Shown here: positions 34,884 through 43,690 of the stretch, piece after piece
Layout: each line of letters opens with the position of its first letter
Numbering within the stretch: the stretch's first letter is position 1
Assembly: GCA_964393975.1 (NCBI GenBank)
Contig: CAYMVO010000003.1
Coordinates: 13,166-77,165, forward strand
Direction of reading: 5' to 3'
DNA length: 64,000 nucleotides
From: CALVNN01 sp964393975
Lineage (GTDB): Bacteria > Bacillota > Clostridia > Christensenellales > UBA1242
The notes under the pieces: generated by a model
Databases searched by the model: none
Told to the model about the DNA's origin: nothing
What the model saw: only the letters and a program-made list of their open reading frames with translations
Program-made: the position numbers and the translations under genes

Positions 34884-37800
34884 ATGCGATTTCAAAGAAT
34901 AATAAAAACTATTATCGGTATCATTATTATTATCGGTATATTAGTGGGAATGGGGTACGGCGTCAGCACGCTACTCAATAACGATAAATCGGCGTTTTAT
35001 TTTGAGGTAAACCCTAATGGCGAAGTTATGGAAGAAGTCGTTGTAGATGATATTATTGTCGACAAGGGGACCAAGATTATTTTACCTACTCCAGAGAGAG
35101 TTGGATATACTTTTGATGGTTGGTATTTTGATAGAGATTACTCAGGCGGGTATTATAGAGGCGGAGAAGAGATTTCCTCAGATAGTAGCAAGACGCAACT
35201 CTATGCAAAGTGGAGTGTAAAAAAGTTTACGGTCGTGATTTATAACGAGTTTAATGATAGCCAAACTAAGTACACTGAAAATGTTAGTTATCAAAAAAGC
35301 ATTTACTTAGACCGCTACATATCTCAAAACGAAGAGCTAGGATATACTTATAGTTGGAAAGATGCAAGTGGTGTGATTATTAGTGAGGCGAATGTCGTTA
35401 TTACGGGCGATTGTACATTTACCCGTGTGAGAGAAGTGAAAGTGTACAATCTTAGGTATATTTACGAAGCAGATAACGAAGACGTCGTCTTGGGCGAGGA
35501 CAGGTTGTCGTTTGGTAAATCATTTGATTTTAGCAATATCGATATGCAAAGAGTGGGATATTCATTTAAGGATAAATGCACACTCAAAAATGGTACCGAG
35601 ATAGCTAGTGGTACTTTGCTAGATAAGAGCATTATTAAAGGTGTTTATAACGATACTATAGTATTGTATCCTGTGTATGAGATTATGAAGTTTAGTGTAA
35701 AATTTTACACTTATGATGACGCTCTTTTGAGTACATTGAGTTATGATTACAATTCGTTATTGGCGCAAGATGATTTAAGCCGTATTGAGTCAAATGCGAC
35801 TTTGACTCGTGACCATTATGTATTTAAAGGGTGGTCGTACAAAGGTCAATTATTAGAAGATATTAGCACTTTTAGGATACCGACGGAAGATGTCGATTTG
35901 GTAGCGACTTATGAAAAGGAAAAATACGAGATAAAGTATTTTATTAGTGTAGGTGAGACAAAATATTTTGATACTATTACAAAGGAGTATGGAGATAGTC
36001 TAGTAGGTACTATTCCGACCGATGAACAAATTGCGACTTTGATAGGTGATGATAGCAAGGCGTATGAGTTTTATGGGCTAAAGTATAATAATGTGACCTA
36101 CGATAAAGAGACTTTTGAGCAAACATTTACTTCGGCAAATAATATGGAAATAGAAGTCTTACTCAATCAGACAAAATTAATTATCAAATATTTTGCCGGC
36201 GATGGTGAGACGATTTACAAAAAGTCATTTTTGGATATAGACTCACAAATAATTCTTCCAGATACCCCTACTAGCGAGTATGCCCCTAAGACCTCTGATA
36301 CGGACACCTCGTACGTGTTTGGTGGTTGGATACTCAAAGATGGAACGGCTTTTGATGAAAGCTTTGATTTGAGTACTATAAACGGCAGTTTAGATGTATA
36401 TAGCGAATGGTTTGAGTATAATCAAAATAAATGGAAAGCAGGTCTAAATAGCGATGGTGTTACCGCTTATGTAGTGGAGTATTTAGGTGATTATAAGAAT
36501 GTTTGCGTGCCTAGTCAAGTGTTATTAAATTTTAATCCTTACAAGGTAACGACGATTGGCGACGAAAGTATCAATGGTGCGGTAGGTAACATTGAAGGTA
36601 GAAAAATATTAATCAGATCTAATATAACAACTATTGCTTATCGTGCTTTCTTTAACATAGAAAATACGAGCATTATATTTGACGATGACGACTCAAATAA
36701 TAGTCTCAGTATCGGCGAGATGGCGTTTGGTAGTTTGACCGAAGCTGGAACGCAAAAATCAATCAAATCTATCACATTACCTAAGAGGACTACTAGCGTA
36801 GATTCACTTGCGTTTGGTTCGGCGATTAGTCTTGAACGAGTTGATGTGGTGAGTGGGTGTGAAAATTACAAGTCGGTCGACGGTGTACTCTATGAGGTTA
36901 ATGGAAAAGATGTGATTCTTCACACCTATCCTCACGCTAAAAGTGGGACAGAGTTTGTAGTACCTAGTGACGTCACTAAGATTGGCGATAATGGATTTTA
37001 TTATTATAATGGCACAAACGCTATAGAAAGTACTTTAGAGGTGGTAAAGACTAGCAAAACTACCGCACTCAAGACTATCGGTGAAAATTCGTTTAAAAAC
37101 GCTACAAACCTCACTCGTGTAGACTTTTCTACCGCACCGATAGATACGATTGGGGCATCTGCTTTTGAGGGGTGTTTTAATGATTGCTCTTCGCACGAAT
37201 TATTGTTTAATCCTACCTGTAAAATACTAAGAGTCGGCGCAAGTGCATTTAAAAATTGTTATTTTGTCACTAAGATTAGTATCGATTTGTCTAATCTACA
37301 AGAAATTGGCGAGAGCGCGTTTTATTTTCTTGCGGGGAAGGTCGCAGTCAATAACACTCTTGAATTAGTAGAGGAAGATCTAAGCGTCACACTAAAAGAT
37401 TTGACTAATATTCCAAATTATGCTTTTTGTAATAGTCAGTTATTCCTTACCATAATTGACACTAAAGATGTGACTATAGGTGAGAGCGCGTTTGGTAAAA
37501 GTATTATCAAAAGTGCTGTGTTTAATGGCAAGCTCACTTTGGGCGATTATGCTTTTAGTGAGGCGAGGATTGATTATATTCAGTTTGACCACGTTGAAGA
37601 CATAAAAATTAATATGTTTGAGTATACGAGTGTAACCTCTATAAAGGTTGACTATCTAAAGAATGTGGAATATGTAAACGGTAAGCTTAGTGTGTTTTAT
37701 AATAATAAGTCTTTGAAGACGTTTGTTTTTGGAGAGAATTGTTCTGTAGATGCTTTGACTCCGCTTTTGTTTTCAGGATGTATAAGTCTTGAAAGTGTAA

Positions 37801-38534
37801 CGCTACCTAAAGATATTGAAGTGATACCAGCTTACGTTTTTTATGGTTGTGAAAGTTTGATTATAGATATACCTGAGAGCGTGAAAGCTATCGAGGGAGG
37901 TGCGTTTTATGGTTGTAAAAAAATAGAACGTCTAGACCTTACTCTTACGAGTTTATCAAGTGATGCGTTTAATGAGACGGGTTTGAAATATGTTTACATC
38001 AAATTTGTCGGGGATAATTGTAGTATGTCAGGAGCGTTTGTCGGTTGTACTAGTCTTAAGACTATTATTTTGGATGGAAAGGTGCCAGTGTTTGAATGTA
38101 AAAGTAGCGTGAGTTTGTATCTATTTTATAAGATAACTCCTATGAAGATTTACATTCCTCAAGGCACAAAGGCGGAGTATTTGGCTATAGATAAATGGGT
38201 AGAGTACGAGGAGTATTTGACCGAGGTGGATCTATCAAGTGGTATGGTAAAAGATAACGGCAAACTACTAAAAGTCATTTCAAACATAGACACTATTACT
38301 GTACCAAATGATGTGACAGCGTTAAGTGATTATGCGTTTAGTGGGTTGAGTAATTTAAAGGTCTTAAATCTAAATACGACTAGCGTGCTAACTGCAAGCG
38401 ATATAACATATTTATTTGACGATGTAAATACTGATACTCTAGTCATCAAGGTACCTAATGATTTACTAGACGCTTATAAATCATCGACCTTTTGGGCGTC
38501 TTATATAAATAACTTTGTAGGAGTAGATTTTTAG
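34884..38534 (+). CDS. Large surface protein with InlB-type repeats and BspA-type leucine-rich repeats
   Basis: The 1216-residue protein begins with an uncleaved-looking membrane anchor (about residues 7-30, IIKTIIGIIIIIGILVGMGY). Several Listeria/Bacteroides InlB-type beta-grasp repeats (pattern GYTFDGWYFD...LYAKW, FKGWSYKG, FGGWILKDG) run to about residue 510. From about residue 540 on, BspA-type leucine-rich repeats follow (AFYGCKKIERLDL-like units, IGESAF, TIGENSFKNATNL). There is no LPXTG motif or sortase signal. Such proteins are displayed outside the cell and may bind host or bacterial ligands, but no ligand can be deduced. GAGGTGA precedes the ATG. Its stop overlaps the GTG start of the yigZ gene, an odd coupling for a surface protein. 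Confidence 0.85.
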   Translation: MRFQRIIKTIIGIIIIIGILVGMGYGVSTLLNNDKSAFYFEVNPNGEVMEEVVVDDIIVDKGTKIILPTPERVGYTFDGWYFDRDYSGGYYRGGEEISSDSSKTQLYAKWSVKKFTVVIYNEFNDSQTKYTENVSYQKSIYLDRYISQNEELGYTYSWKDASGVIISEANVVITGDCTFTRVREVKVYNLRYIYEADNEDVVLGEDRLSFGKSFDFSNIDMQRVGYSFKDKCTLKNGTEIASGTLLDKSIIKGVYNDTIVLYPVYEIMKFSVKFYTYDDALLSTLSYDYNSLLAQDDLSRIESNATLTRDHYVFKGWSYKGQLLEDISTFRIPTEDVDLVATYEKEKYEIKYFISVGETKYFDTITKEYGDSLVGTIPTDEQIATLIGDDSKAYEFYGLKYNNVTYDKETFEQTFTSANNMEIEVLLNQTKLIIKYFAGDGETIYKKSFLDIDSQIILPDTPTSEYAPKTSDTDTSYVFGGWILKDGTAFDESFDLSTINGSLDVYSEWFEYNQNKWKAGLNSDGVTAYVVEYLGDYKNVCVPSQVLLNFNPYKVTTIGDESINGAVGNIEGRKILIRSNITTIAYRAFFNIENTSIIFDDDDSNNSLSIGEMAFGSLTEAGTQKSIKSITLPKRTTSVDSLAFGSAISLERVDVVSGCENYKSVDGVLYEVNGKDVILHTYPHAKSGTEFVVPSDVTKIGDNGFYYYNGTNAIESTLEVVKTSKTTALKTIGENSFKNATNLTRVDFSTAPIDTIGASAFEGCFNDCSSHELLFNPTCKILRVGASAFKNCYFVTKISIDLSNLQEIGESAFYFLAGKVAVNNTLELVEEDLSVTLKDLTNIPNYAFCNSQLFLTIIDTKDVTIGESAFGKSIIKSAVFNGKLTLGDYAFSEARIDYIQFDHVEDIKINMFEYTSVTSIKVDYLKNVEYVNGKLSVFYNNKSLKTFVFGENCSVDALTPLLFSGCISLESVTLPKDIEVIPAYVFYGCESLIIDIPESVKAIEGGAFYGCKKIERLDLTLTSLSSDAFNETGLKYVYIKFVGDNCSMSGAFVGCTSLKTIILDGKVPVFECKSSVSLYLFYKITPMKIYIPQGTKAEYLAIDKWVEYEEYLTEVDLSSGMVKDNGKLLKVISNIDTITVPNDVTALSDYAFSGLSNLKVLNLNTTSVLTASDITYLFDDVNTDTLVIKVPNDLLDAYKSSTFWASYINNFVGVDF

Positions 38535-39088
38535 TGCGAACTGTTAGCAAAAATGGTGAATCTAGCATCACTGTAGAAAGGTCAAAGTTTTTAGGTCACT
38601 GCATAAGTGTATCTAGTGAGACGGAGGCGGAAAAGTTTATTATAGACCTAAAGCGTAAAAATCCGCAAGCAAGACATATAGTCTATGTATACAAGATAGA
38701 ACCAAACATAATAAAAAAATACAATAGCACCGAACCTAGCGGTACGGGTGCACCACCTATTTTAGGACTGATTGAGCGTAAAGGACTCACTAATATACTA
38801 GTCGCGGTGGTGAGGTATTTTGGTGGAGTGTTACTCGGTACGGGTGGGTTGGTTCGCGCGTATAGCGAGGCTAGCGAACTAGCGATACAAAGCGCAGGCG
38901 AAAAAGAATTGACTAAGTACTACAAGTTTGAAGTGACCGTACCTTATAATAGAGTGAGTGAAGTAGAGGATAGTGATGTGATGATTTTGGATAGAGTCTA
39001 TGCGGAAAATGTCATTTATAAGATAGCTAGCATTAGTAAAAACATACCTTTTGATGATGCAATAAATGAAGGTGAAATATGGCTGTAG
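38534..39088 (+). CDS. yigZ: YigZ/IMPACT family protein
   Basis: YigZ-family proteins have an N-terminal IMPACT domain and a C-terminal domain of EF-G domain V type; their cellular role is unclear. The 184-residue protein shows ERSKFLGHCISV, KNPQARHIVYVYKI, then EPSGTGAPPIL and VVRYFGGVLLGTGGLVRAY, all family hallmarks. The GTG start overlaps the stop of the surface-protein gene by one base, and the 3' end overlaps recX by ten bases, so translation is coupled on both sides. Confidence 0.92.
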   Translation: MRTVSKNGESSITVERSKFLGHCISVSSETEAEKFIIDLKRKNPQARHIVYVYKIEPNIIKKYNSTEPSGTGAPPILGLIERKGLTNILVAVVRYFGGVLLGTGGLVRAYSEASELAIQSAGEKELTKYYKFEVTVPYNRVSEVEDSDVMILDRVYAENVIYKIASISKNIPFDDAINEGEIWL

Positions 39089-39696
39089 TAACAAGATTAG
39101 AAAAGACAAATAAAAACAAAGGTAGTATGTACAAACTATTTGTAGATGAAAATGAGATTGCACTAGTGCATATTGAAGTGATTGTCAAAAACGGAATGTT
39201 TGTCGGTAAAGAGGTCGATGTCGACACTTTAAAAGAGCTTGTTTTTGAGTCAAACAAAGTGGTTGCTTTTGAGCTGGCGTTAAAGTATTTGTCCAAGTCT
39301 ATGAAAACGGAAAAGGATATTTATACAAACCTCAAACAAAAGGGTTTTGATGATAGGACTACTAAAAGCGCTATCCTAAAACTAAAAGAGTATGGTTATA
39401 TAAATGATTATAATTATGCAAAATATTATATCAATAGTACCAAAACAAAAGGTCAATATAGGCTAAAGGCAGAGCTAAAACTCAAAGGTGTCGATGAGAC
39501 AATTATTCAAGATTTGCTAGATGATATCGATGAGAATGAGACCATTGAAAATATAGAAAAGCTTGCGGATAGATATATGAAAAGTAAAGAGACTAATCAA
39601 AAAAATTTGCAAAAACTATATCAATTTCTCGCTAGGCGTGGATATGGAAACGAAGATATTATGAGAGTGATAAATAAATTCCGGGAGGATGAATAA
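39079..39696 (+). CDS. recX: Regulatory protein RecX
   Basis: RecX modulates RecA filament growth during recombination and SOS response. The 205-residue protein is all-helical with the repeated three-helix pattern of the family: ALKYLSKSMKTEKDIYTNLK, then KLKEYGYINDYNYAKYYI, then KGQYRLKAELKLKGVDE, then FLARRGYGNEDIMRVINKF. It lies between yigZ and acpS with overlaps at both ends. No recA is visible in the window. Confidence 0.88.
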   Translation: MAVVTRLEKTNKNKGSMYKLFVDENEIALVHIEVIVKNGMFVGKEVDVDTLKELVFESNKVVAFELALKYLSKSMKTEKDIYTNLKQKGFDDRTTKSAILKLKEYGYINDYNYAKYYINSTKTKGQYRLKAELKLKGVDETIIQDLLDDIDENETIENIEKLADRYMKSKETNQKNLQKLYQFLARRGYGNEDIMRVINKFREDE

Positions 39697-40019
39697 TGCT
39701 TGGGTGTGATATTATAGAAGTGGATAGGGTGAGAAAACTAAAAAACTTGAGCAAGGTTTTTACATTAGATGAGCTAGAGTATGCGAGAAAATTTAGCGAT
39801 CCTTATGTGCATTTGGCGGGCTTTTTCGCACTCAAGGAGGCTGTCGTAAAGGCTATGGATATACCTCTTACTGTTTCTCAAATAGAGGTGCTACATAACG
39901 AAAACGGAGCGCCACGTGTAAATATATTAGTAAAGCTAAAAGATAAATACAAAATAGAATGTTCTATTTCAAACCTGCAAAAACTCGCTATGGCTGTAGC
40001 ATATATTGAAAGGAACTAA
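39696..40019 (+). CDS. acpS: Holo-[acyl-carrier-protein] synthase
   Basis: AcpS transfers the phosphopantetheine arm from coenzyme A to acyl carrier protein. The 107-residue protein has the two metal-binding segments: GCDIIEVDRV at the N-terminus and FFALKEAVVKAM near residue 50. It is slightly shorter than the usual 118-126 residues. The ATG overlaps the recX stop (TAATG). It ends the yigZ-recX-acpS run and is followed by a terminator-like hairpin. Confidence 0.9.
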   Translation: MLGCDIIEVDRVRKLKNLSKVFTLDELEYARKFSDPYVHLAGFFALKEAVVKAMDIPLTVSQIEVLHNENGAPRVNILVKLKDKYKIECSISNLQKLAMAVAYIERN

Positions 40020-40021
40020 AT

Positions 40022-40083
40022 CAAAAGAGATGTCATAAATTTACTCTACGGGTTTATATTTGACATTTCTTTTGTTCTTTTTT
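40022..40083 (+). terminator. Terminator-like hairpin after acpS
   Basis: A 14-bp stem with one mismatch (CAAAAGAGATGTCA with TGACATTTCTTTTG) and a 25-nt loop is followed by TTCTTTTTT. Confidence 0.7.
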
Positions 40084-40095
40084 GACAAAATCTCT

Positions 40096-40123
40096 CAATA
40101 TTTTTGAGCATTTTTCATATAAA
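40096..40123 (+). promoter_or_regulatory. Candidate sigma-E/K-type promoter
   Basis: CAATATT (40096-40102), 13 bases, then CATATAAA (40116-40123), 24 bases before the AGGAGG site of the next gene. The layout matches the elements before spoIVA and spoIVFA. Confidence 0.4.
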
Positions 40124-40154
40124 ATATATATATAAATTTCTTTTAGGAGGAAGT

Positions 40155-41036
40155 ATGTATTTAAAGCGAACTTTGATACTAAGTGGGGTAGATGACAAAT
40201 GTATTTTGAGCATTGAAAAGAGTGGTGAACCGACCGCCCATTTCAAGACGAAAAAGGGCGATTTTGCGGTGTTTCAGTTTAACGAAGCACCTATGGAGCT
40301 TTACAAATTAAATGATGAGATGTGTGAAAAGACTTGCTTATTGCCAAATTACATAGACCTTAGTGGCGATATTTCGTGTGCAGTGCTAGATGATAGAGCG
40401 GAGGTTTTGATGCTGGGAGCGACGAGCGGAAAAGAGCTTTTTAGAGTGAGTGTACAAAAAAATTACAATCATTTTTTAGCGCAAATAAAGTCTTTAAGTG
40501 TGACCGAACCTAGCGGTGATGGAGATCAAAAGGTAGAGGTGGAACAGTTGTTTGAGCAAACCGATGATGATATTGATAACGCTATAACCGATTCGTTATT
40601 GACCGAATGTTTAAACCGCGATAGCGTGTGTGAAGGGTGCATTTACAAAAAAGCATTTTACGAGACCAAACCGCAAGAGGATGTGCCATTAATAGAGGAG
40701 GAAACAGAGGAGGACACACCATTTTTTGACCAAGTAAAAAATAGCATAGAAAACCTTTTTGAGACCTATCCAGTCAATCAAGAACTCGTCGACGCTATTG
40801 ACAATAGTCAGTTTGTAAAGGTCGATTATGAAGGTGACGGCAATTTTTATAGCGTGGGGTTGATATTTGATGAGGATGATTTAAAATATATTTGTTATGC
40901 AATACCTAGTAGTGAAGGCGAGTCGCCACCAAAAGAACTAGAAGAGTTTTCTCAGTGGTTAAAAATACGGGACGGATATGGGTATTGGCTGACTTATCAA
41001 GACGGCAAGACTGGTGAAAGCGTCACATTAAATTAA
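40155..41036 (+). CDS. Hypothetical protein, possibly sporulation-linked
   Basis: The start at 40155 follows TTAGGAGGAAG; a longer upstream frame has no ribosome site. The 293-residue protein is not recognised. Its N-terminal part is a beta-rich domain (LKRTLILSGVDDKCILSIEKSG). A short segment with C-L-N-R-D-S-V-C-E-G-C follows, which could bind a metal. The linker is very acidic (LIEEETEEDTPFFDQ). The C-terminal domain is aromatic-rich (FVKVDYEGDGNFYSVGL, GYGYWLTYQDGKTGESV). No signal peptide is present. The promoter-like sequence upstream hints at mother-cell expression; this is inference only. Confidence 0.6.
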   Translation: MYLKRTLILSGVDDKCILSIEKSGEPTAHFKTKKGDFAVFQFNEAPMELYKLNDEMCEKTCLLPNYIDLSGDISCAVLDDRAEVLMLGATSGKELFRVSVQKNYNHFLAQIKSLSVTEPSGDGDQKVEVEQLFEQTDDDIDNAITDSLLTECLNRDSVCEGCIYKKAFYETKPQEDVPLIEEETEEDTPFFDQVKNSIENLFETYPVNQELVDAIDNSQFVKVDYEGDGNFYSVGLIFDEDDLKYICYAIPSSEGESPPKELEEFSQWLKIRDGYGYWLTYQDGKTGESVTLN

Positions 41037-41041
41037 ATTAG

Positions 41042-41074
41042 TTGCTCTAAATAGTGATTAGAGCAATTTTTTTT
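41042..41074 (+). terminator. Intrinsic terminator
   Basis: A perfect 9-bp stem (TTGCTCTAA with TTAGAGCAA) and eight T, directly after the stop at 41036. Confidence 0.92.
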
Positions 41075-41106
41075 GGCAAAAATCACTAAAAAATACTTTT
41101 AATTGA

Positions 41107-41135
41107 TTGACTTATTGAGGTATTTTTGCTATTAT
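41107..41135 (+). promoter_or_regulatory. Promoter of the lipoprotein gene
   Basis: TTGACT (41107-41112), 17 bases, then TATTAT (41130-41135). Confidence 0.55.
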
Positions 41136-41193
41136 ATAATAGTCTAATCGCTTTATGCGTTTTATATAGCGAAACTGTATTTTAAGGAGTAAT

Positions 41194-42597
41194 ATGAAAA
41201 AGAAATCTATTCTTATGGTAGCGTGTCTACTTGTGGTTAGTTTGGCTTTTGCGGGCTGTGGTTTTCAAAAGCTTTCAAAAATGCCTAGTTTGGAGGCGGA
41301 GGTCTTAGGTAATGGCGGTTTGTCCGTTACAAAAGGTGAATATGTATATTATGTTGATAGTTTTGTCGAGTCATCTAGTATTGCTAAGGATGGCAATACT
41401 TATAATAAGATAAAAAATGCTAGTATTTATCGTGCTAAAATGGTAGATAATAAGCTCGTCTATAACGAGGACGGCGTATTGCAAAATGTGGAGTTGGTCG
41501 TTCCTAAAATCGTAGGTTTTGAAAATACTAATTTGTTCATTTTTGATGATTATATTTACTATGGCACACCTAACACTCAATATGACAAATCTGGCACACT
41601 TCGTAATGATTTGATTGATTTTTGTCGTGCGAAATTAGACGGTAGCAATGTGCAAATCATCTATACGACTGATGAATATTCAGACAATGCGACACATTCC
41701 TTTTACAAAGTAAATGACAAGGTATATTTGGTTGTCTTTGAGGGGAGTGACCTTGTAAAAGTGGAGATAGGTACACATATCAAAAAAGCGGTGGTACTAG
41801 CAGAAGATTTGAGTAGTGTTATGTTGCCTAGTGTGAATAATTACACTTACGCTCAAAGCGTTACCGCTAGCGGTACTTTGGGGTATGCCTATTATACAAG
41901 AGATTTGACCGAAGATGACGGATTTTTGTCTACGAGTAGCAAAGGTAATGTGTTGGGTAGAGTGGATATCGTGACAGATGAAAAGACCGAGATAAAAGAC
42001 GGTGAGACCACTCACGAGCTTTGTAGCGTTCAGTCAAACTATGTTTATGATTATAAGACTAAAAACGGCAACAAGTGCTTGTACGCTACTAGTGATATGA
42101 AGTCATTTATACAGGTGACCACCACCGATGCTTATAGTGATGTTGTTGTGCTTACCAATGTAAACGGGGAAAATAGAGGTATCATCGCTACATTTGATGA
42201 TAAGACTGTTTGGATAAAGGACGGCACAAATGTAAAAGAGTCTAGCGAATTAGTATTGGATAGCAGTATTACTGTAAAATATGTGGATAATGACTATATA
42301 TATTATTTGGACGGGACAAAGATTTATAGAGTTAGTCTAGCAGATTTTACAAAAGAATTAGTAGTCAGTGATAGCACTATGAATACTAGCTACTTTGATT
42401 TTACTGAGAGTGGATATGTATACTATTTTGCGACCTATACGGGTGATAAAGACGAGTCAGGCGTATATCTAAATAGGGTAAATTTGAGTCAAAAAGTTGA
42501 ACCTGAAGAGGGCGAAGAAGAGACCGATTTGGGTTATGAGATAGAACTAGTTGGTGTTTTAGCTGAAAATCATACCACTACTGAGGATGAAGAATAA
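41194..42597 (+). CDS. Lipoprotein with beta-propeller-like repeats
   Basis: The 467-residue protein starts with a lipoprotein signal peptide (KKKSILMVACLLVVSLAFAGC, lipobox L-A-F-A-G-C), so it should be anchored outside the membrane. The rest contains recurring YVYYVDS, YIYYGTP, YVYYFAT type segments separated by 40-60 residues. That pattern fits the DUF5050/prolow-density-receptor-like propeller found in many Clostridia lipoproteins. The C-terminus is acidic (EPEEGEEETDLG). An AAGGAG ribosome site, its own promoter and a terminator make it a single-gene unit. Ligand unknown. Confidence 0.75.
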   Translation: MKKKSILMVACLLVVSLAFAGCGFQKLSKMPSLEAEVLGNGGLSVTKGEYVYYVDSFVESSSIAKDGNTYNKIKNASIYRAKMVDNKLVYNEDGVLQNVELVVPKIVGFENTNLFIFDDYIYYGTPNTQYDKSGTLRNDLIDFCRAKLDGSNVQIIYTTDEYSDNATHSFYKVNDKVYLVVFEGSDLVKVEIGTHIKKAVVLAEDLSSVMLPSVNNYTYAQSVTASGTLGYAYYTRDLTEDDGFLSTSSKGNVLGRVDIVTDEKTEIKDGETTHELCSVQSNYVYDYKTKNGNKCLYATSDMKSFIQVTTTDAYSDVVVLTNVNGENRGIIATFDDKTVWIKDGTNVKESSELVLDSSITVKYVDNDYIYYLDGTKIYRVSLADFTKELVVSDSTMNTSYFDFTESGYVYYFATYTGDKDESGVYLNRVNLSQKVEPEEGEEETDLGYEIELVGVLAENHTTTEDEE

Positions 42598-42611
42598 CAA
42601 TCGGTTTATCT

Positions 42612-42638
42612 AAAAAGAGTCTATAAGTGACTCTTTTT
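42612..42638 (+). terminator. Intrinsic terminator
   Basis: A 10-bp perfect stem AAAAAGAGTC with GACTCTTTTT, directly behind the lipoprotein gene. Confidence 0.88.
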
Positions 42639-42657
42639 GCTTAATTTATCTCTAAAT

Positions 42658-42720
42658 GGGCTCTATGTCAAATGTTGGTGTCAAATAAATAATAAATATT
42701 TTTGTTATTATTAGTTTGAT
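42658..42720. repeat. ISL3-type element end
   Basis: GGGCTCTATGTCAAATGTTGG resembles ISL3-family terminal repeats (GGCTCTTTGTCAA type). It lies about 75 bases outside the C-terminal end of the transposase remnant. A related copy sits at 16961-17020, and a shorter echo (TATGTCAAATCTTGG) at about 54104. The gap 42639-42985 holds only this end, the transposase remnant, and a hairpin TCTAGTG...CACTAGA at about 42728-42761. Confidence 0.6.
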
Positions 42721-42741
42721 TTTTGTATCTAGTGATTTCAA

Positions 42742-42908
42742 CTAGTTGGATACACTAGATTTTTCGTTTATTAATAATATTCTTTTTCTTAGGTTTTTAA
42801 TGGTTCTGTGTCCATAACTTATTCGTTTTAGCACTTTTATTTTGTTATTCTTTCCTTCGGTGTATCCGTTATTATATGGGTACACTATTTGATTGTAAAT
42901 AAAGTAAA
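42742..42908 (-). pseudogene. ISL3-family transposase, C-terminal fragment
   Basis: Reading the minus strand gives an open segment with NGYTEGKNNKIKVLKRISYG and then HRTIKNLRKRILL, ending at TAG. This is the conserved end of ISL3-family (IS204/IS1001/IS1165) DDE transposases, usually S-N-G-x-x-E-G-x-N-N-K-I-K-x-x-K-R-x-x-x-G. Only about 55 residues remain; a stop closes the frame upstream at about 42909, so the rest of the gene is lost. Confidence 0.8.
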
Positions 42909-42985
42909 CCTAATTAACTTGTTTTTTGTGTTTTATATTGACTTTATAACTTTTTTTTGATATTATACAATAAAAGGATGTTAAA

Positions 42986-43302
42986 ATGGAATTATTTAAT
43001 AAAAAGCGGTTTATACATCAATATTTTTAGCACTAATTCTTTGTATTTCATTTGTATTAATCAATTTTATAAATACAAAAAATTATATACTTACTAGAAC
43101 TGTAGATGTTAGTGAGATAGGGGTGTTATCTTATGATGAAGAGGTTGATAAGTTACTAAATATATTTGATGATTATTCTTTAAGTAGTAATAATTCAAAT
43201 TTTAAATTTGAGGCTTATAAGGATATTTCAGATTATAATTTTTCGGGTATCCAATATTTATCCACATCTTCTGATACTACATGTGTTCTATGGAACACCT
43301 AA
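42986..43302 (+). pseudogene. Frameshifted small membrane-anchored protein
   Basis: The ATG at 42986 follows an AAAGGATG site and reads MELFNKK, then stops at codon 15. One base more in the A5 run near 43001-43005 would keep the frame open to 43302. The product would then have a membrane segment (YTSIFLALILCISFVLINF) and an extracytoplasmic part of about 75 residues (TRTVDVSEIGVLSYDEEVDK). The frame therefore seems broken by a single-base slip in a homopolymer, which could also be a sequencing error. It belongs to the decaying patch 42658-44395. Confidence 0.6.
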
Positions 43303-43318
43303 AAATTAGGAGTCGTTT

Positions 43319-43684
43319 ATGAAAATTAAAGATTGGGAAAAATATATTATAAAAAAATACGATGCAATAAAGATAAATGATTTTGTAGATTTGAAAAAAT
43401 ATTTAACTAACCAAGAAAACTATGCGCATAATTTTACTCCTGAGGAAATTACTGAAACTGTAATAATGAATGATGAGTACTACTCGGCATATGTTTTTGA
43501 TGAATCTAAAATTGCACATAGACAAGTTCAATCTACGGATAACTCAGGATGGAGTACAACCGTTGTTTTTATAGCATCATATGATAAAGTCAATATATCA
43601 GATTATTATATTCACGGATCAAACGGCTTGACTAGACATGAGATGGATGAGTTTTGTCGTGATATCTACCCATTAGCAGATTGA
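43319..43684 (+). CDS. Hypothetical protein
   Basis: I do not recognise this 121-residue protein. It is soluble in appearance, with a charged helical N-terminus (KIKDWEKYIIKKYDAIKIND) and a beta-rich second half (WSTTVVFIASYDKVNISDYY). It ends seven bases before the broken serine protease gene and starts 16 bases after the frameshifted membrane protein. The three probably formed one operon. A TTAGGAG ribosome site is present. The patch is richer in A and T than the flanking housekeeping genes. Confidence 0.55.
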   Translation: MKIKDWEKYIIKKYDAIKINDFVDLKKYLTNQENYAHNFTPEEITETVIMNDEYYSAYVFDESKIAHRQVQSTDNSGWSTTVVFIASYDKVNISDYYIHGSNGLTRHEMDEFCRDIYPLAD

Positions 43685-43690
43685 GGATTT

